A program made the position numbers and the translations under genes. A stretch of 47,896 nt of DNA from Candidatus Nanopelagicales bacterium (GTDB lineage: Bacteria; Actinomycetota; Actinomycetes; S36-B12). The notes beneath the pieces were generated by a model, which was not told the DNA's origin, did not search any database, and saw nothing but the letters and a program-made list of their open reading frames with translations. The stretch spans positions 1 through 47,896 of the forward strand of contig JAFMCP010000005.1 in the NCBI GenBank assembly GCA_017857705.1. Reading direction: 5' to 3'. This document shows, piece by piece, positions 38,938 through 47,889 of this stretch (within the stretch, counting starts at the first letter, position 1; every line of letters begins with the position of its first letter).

Positions 38938-39008
38938 CCGGGTTCGGGTTACCGACCTCAAAATAGTTACAGCAGTCGCTGTCACTTTCGTTTATTCAAG
39001 GAGAATGC

Positions 39009-40319
39009 ATGAAGCGCACTATGGTCCTTAAGACCGTGGCTGTGTTGGGTGCGGCATCCCTCGCTCTTGCTGCTTGTAGCAGTGACAGCGAAGATACCAC
39101 GGCCAGCGCAACCGCAGAAGAAACCTCAGCCGAGGCAACCGTCGAAGAAGAAGCAACAGATGAGTGCACAAGCACATCTTTGGTTTTGGGAACGATGCTC
39201 CCAGCAACAGGTGACCTTGCATTCCTCGGCCCACCAGAGTTTGCCGGCGTTGAATTAGCACTTGAAGAGATCGACGCCGCAGGCGGCGTTCTCGGTTCAC
39301 CAGTTACCTACATTGAGGGTGACTCAGGCGACACAACAACAGATATTGCAAGCCAGACGGTTGATTCCCAGCTCGCACAGGGCGTGAATGCAATTATTGG
39401 TGCCGCATCATCGGGTGTTTCCTTGACAGTAATCGACAAGATCACTTCCAATGGTGTTGTGCAGTTCTCACCAGCCAACACAGCTCCAGTACTGACCACC
39501 TACCCAGACAACGGTCTGTACTTCCGCAACTCGCCATCTGATGTGCTTCAGGGTGCCGTTATTGCGCAGAGCGCAGTCGACGCCGGAATCACCAAGTTGG
39601 CTGTCGTTGCTCGACAGGATCCATACGGTGAAGGACTTGCAGCCGCAACGGTCAAGAACTTCGTAGAAGCCGGTGGAACGCTGACAAAGGAACTCCTTTA
39701 TGACCCAGCTGCACCCTCATTTGAGGCTGAAGTTGCGGAAATCAAAGCTAGTGGCCCAGAAGCAGTTGCAGTCATTGGCTTCGAAGAGACCGTAAAGTTC
39801 GTTCAGGAAATGATCAAGCAGGGTGTTGGCCCAGGCGACCTTCAGCTTTACTTGGTTGATGGAAACCTTTCCACCACCGCGTTTGCTGACTTCCCAGCCG
39901 GCACAATGGATGGCACCGTAGGTACCGTCCCTTCAGGTTCAGTAGACCTCACGACTTTCAACGAGCGTCTGCTTGCATTTGATCCAGCCCTAACGGACTT
40001 CAGCTATGGTCCACAGTCCTATGACGCAACCATGGTAATTGCCCTGGCCGCTCACAAGGCTGGCTGTGCTGACGGCGTCAAAATCGCAGCAGCCCTCCCA
40101 GAAGTTGCCGGTAACGGTGGGGAAAAGTGCACCACCTACGCCGATTGCGTTGCTCTTCTTGACGCAGGGACTGAGATCGACTACGAGGGAGTCACCGGAG
40201 GCGTTGACTTCAACGAATACGGCGATCTCCTTGAGGGCACCATCTCAATCAACGAGTACAGCTCGAACACTGAGTTTGCCGAAATCGGCTCAGTGACCGC
40301 AGTGGTCCCACTGCCGTAA
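39009..40319 (+). CDS. livK: Branched-chain amino acid/amide ABC transporter, substrate-binding lipoprotein
   Basis: 436 residues of the type I periplasmic-binding fold (Leu/Ile/Val-binding family). Lipobox LAAC puts the lipid anchor on Cys23. A Ser/Thr/Glu-rich linker of about 30 residues follows, then the binding domain (LVLGTMLPATGDLAFLGPPE). The ligand cannot be fixed; the family also binds urea and short amides. AAGGAG lies just before the ATG at 39009. Proline codons are nearly all CCA, and the gene looks more codon-biased than its neighbours, which suggests high expression. The membrane and ATPase genes are on the other strand, ending 142 bp away. Confidence 0.92.
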   Translation: MKRTMVLKTVAVLGAASLALAACSSDSEDTTASATAEETSAEATVEEEATDECTSTSLVLGTMLPATGDLAFLGPPEFAGVELALEEIDAAGGVLGSPVTYIEGDSGDTTTDIASQTVDSQLAQGVNAIIGAASSGVSLTVIDKITSNGVVQFSPANTAPVLTTYPDNGLYFRNSPSDVLQGAVIAQSAVDAGITKLAVVARQDPYGEGLAAATVKNFVEAGGTLTKELLYDPAAPSFEAEVAEIKASGPEAVAVIGFEETVKFVQEMIKQGVGPGDLQLYLVDGNLSTTAFADFPAGTMDGTVGTVPSGSVDLTTFNERLLAFDPALTDFSYGPQSYDATMVIALAAHKAGCADGVKIAAALPEVAGNGGEKCTTYADCVALLDAGTEIDYEGVTGGVDFNEYGDLLEGTISINEYSSNTEFAEIGSVTAVVPLP

Positions 40320-40340
40320 TAGCAACTCGCTAGCAGTACA

Positions 40341-40378
40341 AACTGTGGCCCCGCACCGAAAGGCGCGGGGCCACAGTT
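40341..40378 (+). terminator. Terminator of livK
   Basis: A 14-bp perfect stem, AACTGTGGCCCCGC with its complement, around a 10-nt loop, followed by ATTGTTTTG. It ends 58 nt after the livK stop. Confidence 0.85.
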
Positions 40379-40407
40379 ATTGTTTTGTCCGGCCCATCTC
40401 GATCACG

Positions 40408-40445
40408 AAAAGGTCCCGACCCCCAAGAGGGGATCGGGACCTTTT
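40408..40445 (-). terminator. Terminator of the livHMGF operon (bidirectional)
   Basis: A 12-bp stem, AAAAGGTCCCGA with its complement, around a 14-nt loop that itself has C and G runs. The stem ends in T runs on both strands, so it can stop livF transcription on the minus strand and back up the livK terminator on the plus strand. Confidence 0.8.
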
Positions 40446-40461
40446 TGAGTTTGTTAGATGT

Positions 40462-41328
40462 TTATGCCTTAGCCAGCGTTCCCAAGTAGAGCTCGATGAC
40501 CTTGGGGTCGTTAGCGAGGGATTGCCCGGTGCCCGTGTAGGCGTTCTGTCCTTGGTCGAGCACATATCCGCGGTCGACTATCTGCAGGCATCGAGCGGCA
40601 TTTTGCTCAACAATGATTACGGTGACGCCGGTGGCATTGATTTCCTTAACCCGGACGAAAACCTCGTCCTGTAGGGCCGGGCTTAGTCCGGCACTGGGCT
40701 CATCAAGGAGTAGAACGCTGGGAGCCATCATGAGGGCACGGCCCATTGCGACCATCTGGCGTTCCCCGCCGGACAAGGATCCGGCGCGCTGCTTGCGACG
40801 GGTTCCCAGAGTGGGGAAAAGATCTACAACCGCATCAAAACGTTCAGGAAATGATTTCGGGTCCTGGAAGGCCCCCATCTGCATGTTCTCCTCGATCGTG
40901 AGGGAGGGGAACACATTGTTGTTTTGGGGAACAAAACCAACACCACGTTTCACCAATTGGTCTGCTCTCAGGTTGGTAATATCTTCGGTGCGCAAGGTTA
41001 CGGCACCGGAATTGATATGAACTAGGCCAAAGAGCGCTTTGAGTAGTGTTGACTTGCCGGCTCCGTTCGGCCCGATAATCCCGACTAATTCGCCTTCGTG
41101 AGCATAGAGATCGGCCTCATTGAGGATATTGACTCCGGGGAAGTATCCAGCAATTAGTTTGTCGGCCCTAATGAGCGCTCCTAGCGACTCTGCCTCGTGA
41201 ATTTGGGCTGCAGTCGCGGGAGTTGCCTCGGTACGCTGAGAAGCATTGATATCAATTTCTGACTCAAACTCGTGTGCGCCATCAGGACTATCGATTGTGG
41301 GCAGATCGCTCGGTTCACTGAATGTCAT
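40462..41328 (-). CDS. livF: Branched-chain amino acid ABC transporter, ATPase LivF
   Basis: 288 residues. Walker A GPNGAGKST, signature LSGGERQMVAMGRAL, Walker B VLLLDEPSAGL and the switch His replaced by Gln in VIIVEQNA, as usual for LivF. An extra N-terminal stretch of about 50 acidic, likely disordered residues precedes the ABC domain. The ATG at 41328 overlaps the end of livG. Last gene of livH-livM-livG-livF. Confidence 0.94.
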   Translation of the reverse strand: MTFSEPSDLPTIDSPDGAHEFESEIDINASQRTEATPATAAQIHEAESLGALIRADKLIAGYFPGVNILNEADLYAHEGELVGIIGPNGAGKSTLLKALFGLVHINSGAVTLRTEDITNLRADQLVKRGVGFVPQNNNVFPSLTIEENMQMGAFQDPKSFPERFDAVVDLFPTLGTRRKQRAGSLSGGERQMVAMGRALMMAPSVLLLDEPSAGLSPALQDEVFVRVKEINATGVTVIIVEQNAARCLQIVDRGYVLDQGQNAYTGTGQSLANDPKVIELYLGTLAKA

Positions 41329-42236
41329 GTGTTTCCTCCTTGGGAATCGGCAGTGAGTGAGGTGCCGTCAGCTGTAAGGGCACTCCCGTGGCGAGAGCCC
41401 AAGTAGGCCTCAATGACCTGTGGGTCCTTCATAACGGCATCGGGGGGACCTTCAGCGATAACTTGGCCCTGGGCCATGACAATCACCCAGTCACTGATGT
41501 CGTGCACCATGTCCATGTCATGCTCAACAAAGAGTACCGTTGTACCTTCTTCACGGATGTTTTTAATATGACCGAGAAGACTCTGGGTTAGTGCTGGGTT
41601 CACACCAGCCATTGGTTCATCAAGCATCACAATTTCCGGTCCGACCATCAGAGCCCGCGCCATCTCAAGCAGTTTGCGTTGACCTCCGGAAAGTGATCCG
41701 GCAAAGTCATCGATTTTGGTATCCAGGTTGAATCTTCCCAGGAGTTCCATGGCACGTTCGGCGTTTGCTCGCTCTTGGGCTTTCCAGGTAAAGGGGAGCA
41801 GGGCGTTGAATACTCTCTCACCACTTTGACCGTTAGCCCCCAGCAGCATATTGTCCATAACGGTCATGCGAGATAGCGCTTTGGTCAACTGGAAAGTGCG
41901 AACCATTCCCATTCGTGCGAGTCGGTATGGTGCCTTTCCTGCGATGGGCTTCGTGTTGAGAGTCCACTGACCAGTATCTGGCTTATCAAACCCGGTCAAC
42001 AGATTGAACAGTGTTGTCTTACCCGCTCCATTTGGGCCGATTAGGGCGGTTATAGAACCTCGCTGGATCTCGACATGGGCGACATCGACTGCCTTTAGTC
42101 CACCGAATTGGCGACTCACGTGATCGGCAATCAAAATGGGGTCTGGCTTTGGTGAACCCGGAACTTGGGCCACATCGCGTAATGCGTTATAGGCAGCGGC
42201 GCGACCCGGTGCCGTATTTTCGGTGTTAGCGTGCAT
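41325..42236 (-). CDS. livG: Branched-chain amino acid ABC transporter, ATPase LivG
   Basis: 303 residues. Walker A GPNGAGKTT, signature LSGGQRKLLEMARAL, Walker B IVMLDEPMAGV and switch His in VLFVEHDMD. Start overlaps the end of livM by 11 nt and the end overlaps livF by 4 nt. About 35 extra residues at the N-terminus and a Ser/Thr-rich tail frame the ABC domain. Confidence 0.94.
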   Translation of the reverse strand: MHANTENTAPGRAAAYNALRDVAQVPGSPKPDPILIADHVSRQFGGLKAVDVAHVEIQRGSITALIGPNGAGKTTLFNLLTGFDKPDTGQWTLNTKPIAGKAPYRLARMGMVRTFQLTKALSRMTVMDNMLLGANGQSGERVFNALLPFTWKAQERANAERAMELLGRFNLDTKIDDFAGSLSGGQRKLLEMARALMVGPEIVMLDEPMAGVNPALTQSLLGHIKNIREEGTTVLFVEHDMDMVHDISDWVIVMAQGQVIAEGPPDAVMKDPQVIEAYLGSRHGSALTADGTSLTADSQGGNT

Positions 42237-43212
42237 CGAGTGCCAACTCCCTTCGGTCGCCGAATATTCCTTGTGGTCTGAAGATCATGAGGAGCATTAG
42301 TCCAAGACCCATGAGCATGAAACGGATTGATCCGACATCGGTTGCGGTGAGGAAGTCGATGTAACCGTTGTTGATCAATGAACTCAAAACCTCTCCGAAG
42401 CCCGCCAGCAGGAACCAGAAAATTACAGTTCCGGCAATTGGACCGAATACGCGAGCCGCACCTCCCAATAGCAGGATCGTGAACACGAAGAAGGTGAAGT
42501 CCGGCTGGAACGTGTCCGGTTGCACGGATTGCTTCGCGACAGCCCACAAAATTCCACCGAAGGCCGCTATGCCACCACCAATCACGAGTGCCTGCAATTT
42601 GTAAACGAAAACGTTTTTACCTAGTGAGACAACAGCGTCCTCATCTTCGCGAATTCCCTTGACTACTCGACCCCATGGACTGCGCACCAGTCCCCAAACG
42701 AACAGGGTGAAAAGCAGTGCCAGACTCCAGCCGACGATGACAACCCAAAGGTCTTGGCGGCTCCAACTAAGGACTGGGAGAGTGAAATCTGCCGGCAGGG
42801 GATTGAGGTCATGGAATTCCTGACCGAGTTTTCCATTGAGGCCCTGAGCTCCACCGAAAACGTCCTTGAAGGCAATTGATCGCACAAGTAGACGCAGTAA
42901 CTCGCTGGCAGCAATGGTGACGATTGCTAGGTAGTCCGCTCGCAGGCGCAGTGTGGGTATGCCCAACAGAAGTGCCAAAATGGTTGAAGTAATGAGGGCT
43001 ACGACAATTGAGAGCCATAAACTTAAATCGAAGGTGAGAACAATAACGCCTACTGAATAAGCGCCAGCCGCAACGAATGCAACCTGTCCAAAGTTAAGCA
43101 AACCGGTATATCCAAATTGGATGTTGAGTCCAATTGCCGCGAACAAGTAGATCAGCGCAGTGACACCAAATGCTTGAGTGATGGTGAGAGTGAAAATTTG
43201 ACCAAAATCCAT
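42226..43212 (-). CDS. livM: Branched-chain amino acid ABC transporter, permease LivM
   Basis: About 328 residues with eight to ten membrane helices. The opening GLNIQFGYTGLLNFGQVAF is the LivM signature, and the cytoplasmic loop that contacts the ATPases (SPWGRVVKGIREDEDAVVSL) is present. The ATG at 43212 lies 5 nt after the livH stop; an in-frame TTG at 43221 would overlap livH but leaves no room for a ribosome site. Confidence 0.93.
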   Translation of the reverse strand: MDFGQIFTLTITQAFGVTALIYLFAAIGLNIQFGYTGLLNFGQVAFVAAGAYSVGVIVLTFDLSLWLSIVVALITSTILALLLGIPTLRLRADYLAIVTIAASELLRLLVRSIAFKDVFGGAQGLNGKLGQEFHDLNPLPADFTLPVLSWSRQDLWVVIVGWSLALLFTLFVWGLVRSPWGRVVKGIREDEDAVVSLGKNVFVYKLQALVIGGGIAAFGGILWAVAKQSVQPDTFQPDFTFFVFTILLLGGAARVFGPIAGTVIFWFLLAGFGEVLSSLINNGYIDFLTATDVGSIRFMLMGLGLMLLMIFRPQGIFGDRRELALDAR

Positions 43213-43217
43213 GCTGA

Positions 43218-44501
43218 TCAACCCACCCTTTCTTTACGTCCAAGTAATCCTTGAGGCCTCACCAACAGAATCAGAATCATCAAGAACAGGGCGCCGACTG
43301 TTTTCATTTCGGTGGGAATAACCAGTGTTGTCATTTGAATGAAGATTCCTACCACCATGGCGCCAACAATGGCACCATAAATAGTACCTAGGCCACCTAA
43401 AATGACGGCGGCGAATAGCACCAGCAAGATCCGTTGACCCATGTTCCAGACCGTGTTTTGAGTCAATCCAAGGTAGATACCGGCGAATGCTGCAAGACCA
43501 GCGCCAATGATCCATACAACGGAGATGACGCGTTCAACGTCAATACCTGTCGCTGAGGCAAGTGCGGGGTTGTCGGAAACTGCTCGGGTAGCCTTGCCAA
43601 TTCGTGAACGTTGAAGCCAAACAACCGTTGCAGCGAGGGCGAGAATCGCGAGAGCCCCAAGAATGAGTGCTTTCGGGGTGGTGTTGAACGGCCCCAGGGC
43701 GATTCCTGGTTGTCCAGCGAATTGCTTGTAGCTTTCAGGAGCCCCACCGAAGAAGAGAACAAGGGTGTAACGAAGGAAGATCGCTAAACCAATGCTGACG
43801 ATCATCGCAGCAATCAGGCCCGTCTTGCGACGACGCAAAGGTCGCCACAAAATTCGGTTTTGGCCCCATCCATACACAAAAGCAGCAAAAACTATGGCAA
43901 TTGGTGCGGCGATAATGATGTTGAGGCCAGCAGTATTAAAGGTCAAGGCGGTGAATGCACCTAAAGAAAGCAGTTCGCCATGGGAGAAGTTGGTCAAACC
44001 GGTTGTGCCAAAGACAAGGTTCAGGCCGACAGCGCCAAGTGCAATGACCAGCCCGTAGAGGATTCCATCAAGGAAAAGTTGAACAACGCGCTCAGCGGTT
44101 CCGGAACTTTCCGTGACAATTCCCGACTCGCCACCCTCGGAAAGGCCAATGATAATCCTTTTTTCACCGCCCAGCACCAGTAGCGATCGGCTTGCATCGG
44201 CTTCATTGTTGAGTGTGATTCCCTCTGGGAGGGTGGTTACATCAAGCTCCACCGTATAACTGCCCCCGGCTGGAAGCGGTATGACGAAGACCCCTTTTTC
44301 ATCTGAGGTTCCAGAAACGCTCACTCCGTCGGCTCCAGTTGCGGTGATTACGACCCCGGTGACGGCAATGCCGGACGGGCTTGTCAATGTTCCCGTTATT
44401 GTCGTGTCCGCTGCAGTGGCTGGGGAAAGTCCACCAGAGACGAGAAAAGCGACGGAAGTGAGGAGAAGGACTCCCAGTGCGAGTCGGACGCGTCTAAGCA
44501 C
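43218..44501 (-). CDS. livH: Branched-chain amino acid ABC transporter, permease LivH with secreted N-terminal domain
   Basis: 427 residues, about 130 longer than a plain LivH. A signal peptide (1-31, ending ATAA) leads to an extracytoplasmic beta domain (about 32-125: TITGTLTSPSGIAVTGVVI, with SYTVELDVTTLPEGITL further on) that resembles carboxypeptidase-regulatory or Ig-like modules, then the permease proper from about 145 (GLVIALGAVGLNLVFGTTGL). The coupling loop reads SRIGKATRAVSDNPALASATG. The GTG at 44501 has GGAGG 9 nt upstream. First gene of the minus-strand operon. Confidence 0.92.
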   Translation of the reverse strand: MLRRVRLALGVLLLTSVAFLVSGGLSPATAADTTITGTLTSPSGIAVTGVVITATGADGVSVSGTSDEKGVFVIPLPAGGSYTVELDVTTLPEGITLNNEADASRSLLVLGGEKRIIIGLSEGGESGIVTESSGTAERVVQLFLDGILYGLVIALGAVGLNLVFGTTGLTNFSHGELLSLGAFTALTFNTAGLNIIIAAPIAIVFAAFVYGWGQNRILWRPLRRRKTGLIAAMIVSIGLAIFLRYTLVLFFGGAPESYKQFAGQPGIALGPFNTTPKALILGALAILALAATVVWLQRSRIGKATRAVSDNPALASATGIDVERVISVVWIIGAGLAAFAGIYLGLTQNTVWNMGQRILLVLFAAVILGGLGTIYGAIVGAMVVGIFIQMTTLVIPTEMKTVGALFLMILILLVRPQGLLGRKERVG

Positions 44502-44723
44502 GTGAAGCTACCTCCGGGTCTGAATCGTTGAACATGAAATTGACCTGCGTCGTGTCGCGAGAGCCAAAGCACCTGCGAGACTCGGGGAACCCTACCGCCA
44601 TTGAGTCGGGATTCACAGGAGTATGCGTGATAAATACGTGATTGTTACCCACTTGTGAGTCTTTGCTGCAAAATGTCTCGTGAATAGATCTGGGCTGTGT
44701 TCTGAGCAGCGTTCTGAGAAGTG
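44502..44723. other. Intergenic region upstream of livH
   Basis: 222 bp between livH and the thioesterase gene, both on the minus strand. It should hold the livH promoter. I see TAGGGT (minus, near 44595) as a possible -10 but no matching -35, and a GTAAC followed after 6 nt by GTATT (minus, near 44640), a poor match to the GTTAC pair upstream of livK. No gene is supported. Confidence 0.4.
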
Positions 44724-45182
44724 TCACGTGCGTGGCTTGCGTGCCATTGCCGTCAGCCGTGATGTGCATATCCGCTCGCCCTGGGCATTGGTGATCACAA
44801 TTTCACTTGACAGCATTGTGTTACCGGCACTGATCATGTGAGCGACACCCGTGACTACTCCGTCGCGGGCTGCTTTGTGGTGGGTGCAATTTAAATCAAT
44901 TCCGACCACAAGGGTCCCTTCCCCAATTCGGTTAAAGGCGGTGATTCCTGAGGCTATTGAACCCAGAGTTTCTGCCAAGACAGCGCTCGCCCCACCATGT
45001 AATAGCCCGTACGGCTGTGTGTTGCCTTCAACGGGCATAGTTGCACGAATCGTTGCCAGCCCTTCCGAATCAATTGATGCGCTCACCAGTGTGATACCCA
45101 TTCGTTCACCCAGGGCACCCATCCCAATCGACTGAACTTCAGCGGTGATATCTCTTGATTGTGGATCGCTCATGTTTGACAT
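44724..45182 (-). CDS. PaaI-type hotdog thioesterase
   Basis: 152 residues, one hotdog domain. The family motif is LHGGASAVLAETLGSIA, with the Gly-Gly and Glu of the active site, and VGIDLNCTHHKAARDGVV follows on the next strands. Members hydrolyse acyl- or aryl-CoA thioesters (phenylacetate or menaquinone pathways); the substrate here is unknown. The ATG at 45182 is chosen over one at 45173: AGGA lies 9 nt before it, and TAGGAT (minus, 45191-45196) 8 nt before it. It faces away from polA. Confidence 0.88.
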   Translation of the reverse strand: MSNMSDPQSRDITAEVQSIGMGALGERMGITLVSASIDSEGLATIRATMPVEGNTQPYGLLHGGASAVLAETLGSIASGITAFNRIGEGTLVVGIDLNCTHHKAARDGVVTGVAHMISAGNTMLSSEIVITNAQGERICTSRLTAMARKPRT

Positions 45183-45190
45183 AGTGAGAA

Positions 45191-45219
45191 ATCCTATTGT
45201 GTAGACGAGCAACTAGTAT
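45191..45219. promoter_or_regulatory. Interlocked divergent -10 boxes, thioesterase / polA
   Basis: On the plus strand TAGTAT (45214-45219) ends 6 nt before the polA GTG. On the minus strand TAGGAT (45191-45196) ends 8 nt before the thioesterase ATG. The boxes are 17 bp apart, so each lies where the other promoter would have its -35. Confidence 0.45.
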
Positions 45220-45225
45220 CTGATA

Positions 45226-47889
45226 GTGGCTGACAATCGACTACTTCTTATCGATGGACACTCGATGGCCTACCGGGCTTTTTTCGCCTTGCCCGCTGAC
45301 AACTTCTCCACCAGTACCGGTCAACCAACTAATGCGGTCTACGGGTTTACTTCCATGTTGATCAACTTGCTGAAGTCATACGACCCGACGCATGTGGCTG
45401 TCGCCTTTGATGTATCCCGGAAGAGTTTTCGCACTGATATTTTCCCCGAATACAAAGCGACCCGTTCGAAGTCACCGGAGGAATTCAAGGGACAGGTCGA
45501 GTTAATCAAAGAAGTATTAGACGCGATGGCGATCCGACGCTTAGAAAAAGATGGATACGAAGCCGATGACCTCATCGCCACTCTTGCAACCCAAGCCAGC
45601 GCCGCTGGGTTCGCCACTGAAATTGTGACCGGCGACCGAGATTCATTCGCTCTTGTTTCCCCATTAGTTACGGTTCTTTACCCCAAAAAAGGTGTTTCTA
45701 ACCTTGCAGTAATGACAGAGGACACTATCGAGGAAAAATACAAGTTGACTCCTGCGCAGTACCCAGATTTTGCCGCTCTGCGCGGGGATCCCAGCGACAA
45801 TCTCCCGGGAATACCTGGTGTTGGTGAGAAAACCGCTCAAAAATGGATCAATGAGTATGGAAATTTGAGTGCATTGGTCGAAAAAGCTGACAGCGTGACG
45901 GGCAAGGTTGGGGACTCGCTCCGTGAAAACCTGTCGCAGGTACTCCTCAACCGCAGAATCACCGAACTCGTGCGCGATGTTCCCCTGGAACTCACAGTGG
46001 AAGAACTGGCTCGCAAATCTTTCGATCTGGGTGATGTGTATCAACTCTTTGACACCCTGCAATTCTCCGCACTACGCAGCAGGGTTGAAAAGTTAGGAGG
46101 CGCAAATGCGACCGCTGGAGATCAGCAAAAGAGTGCCGTGACGAGCACACCCGCGCTAGCGATTGAGCGTGAGATATTCCCTGATGCCGTAGTCGCGGAT
46201 TTAGTTTCGTTGCAAGGTCCAGTTTCTATTGCAGTTCAGGGTGAATTTAGTCGAGGCTCTGGATTCATTAGCGACCTCGCCGTCTGTTCTCATAATCAGG
46301 TTCATGTGCTGAACTCAATTCCACCAGAAGATTTGCCCAGTGTCATGAATTGGCTGGCAACCTGCCCCAATGAAAAAACAATTCATGACGGAAAGTCACT
46401 TCTGTGGGCCTTGGCTAGTTCGGGAATAGACATCTGTGAAATTAAGATTCATATGGACACTGTGTTGGCAGGTTACTTAATCGACCCAGGTCACAGGTCT
46501 TATGAACTTGTGGACCTGGTTCAGCGCGAACTTGGTCGAAGCCTAGATGAACCAGTAGATCAACTGTCCATGTTTGGGGATATCGATTCGAGTTCGAACT
46601 TAGTTCAGACAGCCCAATTAATCTGGGAACTCGGACTTGTCTTGTCGGCGAAACTCGAGGAACTGCGATTGACAGCTCTTCTTGTTGATATGGAAATTCC
46701 AACTGAGGTTGCACTAGCGCAAATGGAGCACGTGGGAATTGCGGTGGACTCACAATCGCTGGAGAGTCTTTCAGTGGAATTTGGCAACCAAATGCGTGAA
46801 GCGGAAGCGGCAAGTTTTGAATTGGTGGGACACTCCTTCAATTTAGCATCACCCAAGCAGTTACAAGAAGTCCTTTTTAATGAACGGAATCTCCCTAAAA
46901 CCAAGAAGATTAAAACCGGTTATACCACCGATGCGGAGGCCCTCACCAATCTCTATGCCCAGACGAGTGACCCGCTACTTGAACACCTTTTAACGTGGCG
47001 CGAGGACACCAAGCTTCGGCAAACTGTGGAAAGCCTTATCCCACTGGTTGATCCACGTGGCCGTATCCACACGACTTTTCGCCAAACCGTTGCGGCAACT
47101 GGTCGCCTATCTTCCATAGATCCCAACTTGCAAAATATTCCCGTTCGAACAGAAGCCGGTCGACGTATTCGAGCTGCATTCGTTGTGGGCGAGGGCTACG
47201 AATGTTTATTGACAGCGGATTACAGTCAAATCGAATTGCGAATCATGGCTCATTTGTCCCACGACGAAGCTTTGATCGAAGCCTTTAAATCGGGTGAGGA
47301 TCTGCATAACACCGTTGCCCGCAAGGTTTTCGACGTCAGTGAAGTGACCCCGGACATGCGACGCCAGATTAAGGCTATGTCTTATGGGTTGGCCTATGGG
47401 TTGTCCCCTTATGGCTTGGCAGCCCAACTCGATATTTCAACCGGAGACGCCAGCATCATGATGGATGATTACTTTCGTAGATTTGGCGGAATTCGCTCCT
47501 ATCTTGCTGAAGTTGTTGAAATAGCCCGAAAGAAGCTTTACACAGAAACTATGTACGGCAGACGTCGAAAGCTGCCTGACCTGGTCAGTGACAATCGACA
47601 AAGGCGTGAAATTGCCGAACGGATGGCCCTCAACGCCCCCATTCAAGGAAGTGCCGCCGATATTGTGAAAATCGCAATGTTGAAGGTGGATCAAGCCTTG
47701 CGGGATGCTCAATTGAAGTCCCGGCTCCTCCTTCAGGTCCATGACGAACTGGTACTCGAAGTGGCACAGGGGGAGCGAGAGCAGGTGAGTGAGCTTGTGC
47801 GGGAACAAATGAGTTCAGCCGCCTCGTTACTGGTTCCCCTAGACGTAAACGTGGGAACTGGGCTGAACTGGGATGCCGCCGCTCATTGA
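45226..47889 (+). CDS. polA: DNA polymerase I
   Basis: 887 residues. N-terminal 5' nuclease domain (1-290: DGHSMAYRAFFAL, YEADDLIATLA, GDRDSFALV, GDPSDNLPGIPGVG). The middle domain (about 300-490) has the 3'-5' exonuclease fold but not its catalytic acids: the DTE site reads VQGE. The polymerase domain (about 500-887) is complete: motif A DYSQIELR (about 665), motif B RRQIKAMSYGLAYG, motif C VHDELVLEV (Asp840). So it should remove primers and nicks but not proofread, as known for mycobacterial Pol I. GTG start without a ribosome site and TAGTAT at 6 nt. Confidence 0.97.
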   Translation: MADNRLLLIDGHSMAYRAFFALPADNFSTSTGQPTNAVYGFTSMLINLLKSYDPTHVAVAFDVSRKSFRTDIFPEYKATRSKSPEEFKGQVELIKEVLDAMAIRRLEKDGYEADDLIATLATQASAAGFATEIVTGDRDSFALVSPLVTVLYPKKGVSNLAVMTEDTIEEKYKLTPAQYPDFAALRGDPSDNLPGIPGVGEKTAQKWINEYGNLSALVEKADSVTGKVGDSLRENLSQVLLNRRITELVRDVPLELTVEELARKSFDLGDVYQLFDTLQFSALRSRVEKLGGANATAGDQQKSAVTSTPALAIEREIFPDAVVADLVSLQGPVSIAVQGEFSRGSGFISDLAVCSHNQVHVLNSIPPEDLPSVMNWLATCPNEKTIHDGKSLLWALASSGIDICEIKIHMDTVLAGYLIDPGHRSYELVDLVQRELGRSLDEPVDQLSMFGDIDSSSNLVQTAQLIWELGLVLSAKLEELRLTALLVDMEIPTEVALAQMEHVGIAVDSQSLESLSVEFGNQMREAEAASFELVGHSFNLASPKQLQEVLFNERNLPKTKKIKTGYTTDAEALTNLYAQTSDPLLEHLLTWREDTKLRQTVESLIPLVDPRGRIHTTFRQTVAATGRLSSIDPNLQNIPVRTEAGRRIRAAFVVGEGYECLLTADYSQIELRIMAHLSHDEALIEAFKSGEDLHNTVARKVFDVSEVTPDMRRQIKAMSYGLAYGLSPYGLAAQLDISTGDASIMMDDYFRRFGGIRSYLAEVVEIARKKLYTETMYGRRRKLPDLVSDNRQRREIAERMALNAPIQGSAADIVKIAMLKVDQALRDAQLKSRLLLQVHDELVLEVAQGEREQVSELVREQMSSAASLLVPLDVNVGTGLNWDAAAH

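Noticed and set aside
38937-39008. ANTAR-target hairpin pair in the livK leader
   Set aside because: A short CCCG/CGGG hairpin near 38937-38948 is present, but I could not find two 6-nt loops with the A1/G4 pattern.
46141-46700. Frameshift or deletion in the middle of polA
   Set aside because: The missing exonuclease residues are replaced within an intact domain of normal length, as in other actinobacterial Pol I.
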